Below are positions 19,301 to 19,527 of a stretch of 19,527 nt of DNA, piece by piece. The position numbers were made by a program, and so were the translations under genes. Source of the DNA: CAYPYS01 sp964445715 (GTDB taxonomy: Bacteria; Omnitrophota; Gorgyraeia; Gorgyraeales; Gorgyraeaceae); assembly GCA_964445715.1 (NCBI GenBank), contig CAYULJ010000017.1:1-19527 (forward strand), in the 5' to 3' direction. The notes under the pieces are model-generated. The model was not told the origin of the DNA and ran no database searches. It saw only the letters and a program-made list of their open reading frames with translations. Position 1 is the stretch's first letter. Every line of letters starts with the position of its first letter.

Positions 19301-19527
19301 ACTCTTGTATCTCTATAATGCTAGAATCTACTGTCATGGTATCAGCAGGATCACGGCTCTCTACTTTTTGTTTCTTTACTCTTCCATGTACATTGCCGCC
19401 TCTATGATATTCCAGGATTTCTATAATTTGAATGCCTAATACAGTTGGGTTACCTGGGTCGTTGCTTAATGGGTCAAAGGAAGTGACTTTCTGGACCTTT
19501 GCCTTTCCATGCTGGAGTCCGCCATAA
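13029..19527 (-). CDS. Giant multidomain surface protein, upstream segment (partial at both ends)
   Basis: This is one open frame of 2,166 codons (first codon base at 19526, last at 13029) with no stop. It is the upstream part of the same giant gene as 1-12928. The Met at 19337 is not a credible start, because two repeat copies of the same array lie in frame before it up to the window edge. In order it holds nine YYxGGxxHGR repeats, a Ser/Thr/Asp-rich stretch with calcium-loop-like motifs, an Ala-rich helical stretch, beta-rich Gly/Thr/Asn sequence with a large internal duplication, a HEYKH metallopeptidase-like segment, a W/YVY/NGW module and the start of an 87-residue tandem array. I see only one cysteine (IDTLCYL, near 18025). 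No hydrophobic segment looks like a membrane helix. The composition suggests an exported, extended surface polypeptide, but no signal peptide is in the window. The enzymatic function is unproven. Calling across the Ns gives a false stop at 12867. Confidence 0.9.
13605..13640 (-). other. FG-GAP-like calcium motif DIDGDGATE
   Basis: DIDGDGATELVVYN begins at 13634. The D-x-D-G-D-G-x-x-(E/D)-(L/I)-x-(V/L) pattern is that of FG-GAP/VCBS calcium loops in extracellular beta-propeller proteins. Only one clear copy is present here, so a complete propeller is not supported. Confidence 0.5.
13890..14090 (-). repeat. W / YVY / NGW module, copy 1
   Basis: A module of about 65 residues reads NGEWIE, then GEFVALVGNTYYVY, SWMPVEAG and VNGWTLG. 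The same order of features returns at 12435-12240 and, shortened, at 12110-12000, with the 87-residue array between copies 1 and 2. Likely a small beta domain of a surface protein. I recognise no named family. Confidence 0.55.
14400..14760 (-). other. Zinc metallopeptidase-like segment (HEYKH)
   Basis: The translation reads ASIAIMFQHEYKHSQTESYL, with a HExxH zinc motif (HEYKH) at 14633-14619. A candidate third ligand is the Glu of LSELASYTYQ (14543-14541), 30 residues after the first His. This fits a gluzincin-type arrangement on a helix. The segment is helical, unlike its beta-rich surroundings, and is preceded by a strand-rich part (AFYSFNVDD, KIMMHYQD) that could form the N-lobe. If folded and exported it would be a cell-surface protease. 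It may also act on the giant chain itself. HExxH can occur by chance, but the motif, the downstream Glu and the helical context together make a real domain likely. Confidence 0.55.
15100..17080 (-). other. Beta-rich Gly/Thr/Asn region with adhesin-like composition
   Basis: About 660 residues of alternating hydrophobic and polar positions with frequent Gly, Asn, Thr and Asp, such as SVFLPDGNIVNLSNGQVIS and GTFTIDANTGAVTQFD. There is no cysteine and little Lys. This composition is typical of extracellular beta-solenoid or Ig-like repeats of bacterial adhesins. A segment of about 228 residues is internally duplicated (separate entry). No enzyme motif is visible. Confidence 0.55.
15390..16350 (-). 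repeat. Two divergent copies of a ~228-residue unit
   Basis: Copy A starts with TDITSYTIQNNAGGGYLV (from 16349) and copy B with TDITNAVIRDDGGGRFTV (from about 15665), 684 bases apart. Both continue with a V/I-rich strand, LLFFADGA or LLLFTDGA, then WSSGSE or ISSGTE and a GI-x-I/L strand. Both are preceded by a V-S/T-W-x-x-L strand (VSWEPLKGG, VTWSALSVD). The copies have diverged strongly, so the duplication is old. Confidence 0.6.
17080..17880 (-). other. Ala/Glu-rich helical region
   Basis: About 265 residues rich in Ala, Glu, Leu and Gln with few Gly or Pro, including EEYLATAQFTAMEIAYSAIA and LTPEQQARLEEIALEVQLL. Helical packing or coiled-coil content is likely. It separates the repeat/Asp-rich head from the beta-rich part that follows. 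I recognise no named domain here. Confidence 0.5.
18060..18239 (-). other. Asp-rich calcium-binding-like motifs
   Basis: DTDGDGYDDDE at 18107-18075 matches the Asp spacing of thrombospondin type 3 and FG-GAP calcium loops. A weaker Asp cluster, DVDDHGSIDD, lies at about 18212-18183. Between and around them are many Trp and Tyr residues (WESYDAVEWGW). Such motifs usually stiffen extracellular chains by binding calcium. This role is inferred. Confidence 0.5.
18240..18660 (-). other. Ser/Thr/Asp-rich linker with an EF-hand/dockerin-like calcium loop
   Basis: After a Trp/Lys-rich stretch (KHKSKWWDWQKHD) the chain carries DANGDGFIE at 18593-18567. Its acids at positions 1, 3 (Asn) and 5, Gly 6 and Ile 8 follow the calcium-loop pattern. 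It then becomes strongly Ser/Thr/Gly-rich (for example SEGSSTSDTGSEETSS), as in low-complexity extracellular linkers. Calcium binding is inferred from the pattern only. Confidence 0.5.
18666..19527 (-). repeat. Nine tandem YYxGGxxHGR protein repeats
   Basis: Nine copies of a motif of the form I-x-x-I-x-Y-Y-x-GG-x-x-HGR-x-x-x-Q occur in a row, for example YYYGGKEHGRVKTQ and YYNGGDNHGRVKSQ. The first Gly codon of each copy starts at 19523, 19400, 19292, 19184, 19076, 18983, 18893, 18800 and 18707. The spacing is therefore 41, 36, 36, 36, 31, 30, 31 and 31 residues. The last copies decay (YYYGTADHGR, YYNGGIHNGK). The array is cut by the window edge, so more copies probably lie upstream. The pattern faintly resembles MORN and YwqK-like Y/G repeats and RHS repeats, but I do not recognise it as a named family. 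A beta-hairpin stalk or adhesive repeat is a guess. Confidence 0.85.

Noticed and set aside
19335..19337. ATG at 19337 as the start of the giant gene
   Set aside because: The frame stays open to 19526 and two further copies of the same HGR repeat precede it, so it is an internal Met.
1..19527. Eukaryotic titin-like gene
   Set aside because: There are no intron signals over 19 kb, and the SecA-like and ComEA-like parts are bacterial in type.

Overview
The whole window is the inside of one giant protein-coding gene on the minus strand. Read right to left, a single frame is open from 19526 down to 13029 (2,166 codons). It continues on the other side of a 100-N assembly gap from 12927 down to 1 (4,309 codons). 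I found no start, no stop and no intergenic space at either edge, so about 6,475 residues are visible and the gene extends beyond both ends. The frame changes across the Ns only because the gap has a placeholder length. The gap lies inside a tandem array of 87-residue units, and one missing unit would need 206 bases, which restores the frame exactly. There are no tRNA, rRNA, CRISPR, promoter, terminator or insertion-sequence signals, and none is expected inside a coding region.

Organism: no taxonomic marker gene is present. The base composition is mid-range and genes of this kind (tens of kilobases, cysteine-poor, mosaic of beta-rich repeats, membrane helices and a helicase-like ATPase) are known from Candidatus Omnitrophota (OP3) and a few other environmental bacteria. 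Omnitrophota is my best guess by inference, at moderate to low confidence. The N gap points to a draft or metagenome assembly.

Layout in the direction of translation (high to low coordinates). First come nine YYxGGxxHGR repeats (19527-18666), then a Ser/Thr/Asp-rich stretch with calcium-loop-like motifs (18593-18060). Next is an Ala-rich helical stretch (17880-17080), then beta-rich repeats with a 228-residue internal duplication (17080-15100). A HExxH metallopeptidase-like segment follows (14760-14400). Then come W/YVY/NGW modules flanking the 87-residue array (14090-12000), more beta-rich sequence with RHS/YD-like motifs (12000-10100), and a Trp-rich helical stretch (10000-9600). A membrane cluster follows (9140-8050), then a long helical region containing a ComEA-like helix-hairpin-helix pair (8050-5900). 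After it lies a SecA-like DExH ATPase (5860-3580), a charged helical segment and a hexapeptide-like beta stretch (3580-2040). The last parts are a second membrane hairpin (1884-1765) and alpha-helical 'AR-I-GxxSxEGL' repeats (1215-1).

How the parts might work together (inference): the first ~3,500 visible residues look like an exported surface or adhesive stalk with a protease-like element. The membrane segments then anchor the chain. The SecA-like motor lies between two membrane regions and could sit on the cytoplasmic side. One polypeptide would then carry both a giant surface structure and a motor related to the export ATPase. Whether the motor acts on its own chain, on other cargo, or is degenerate cannot be read from the sequence.
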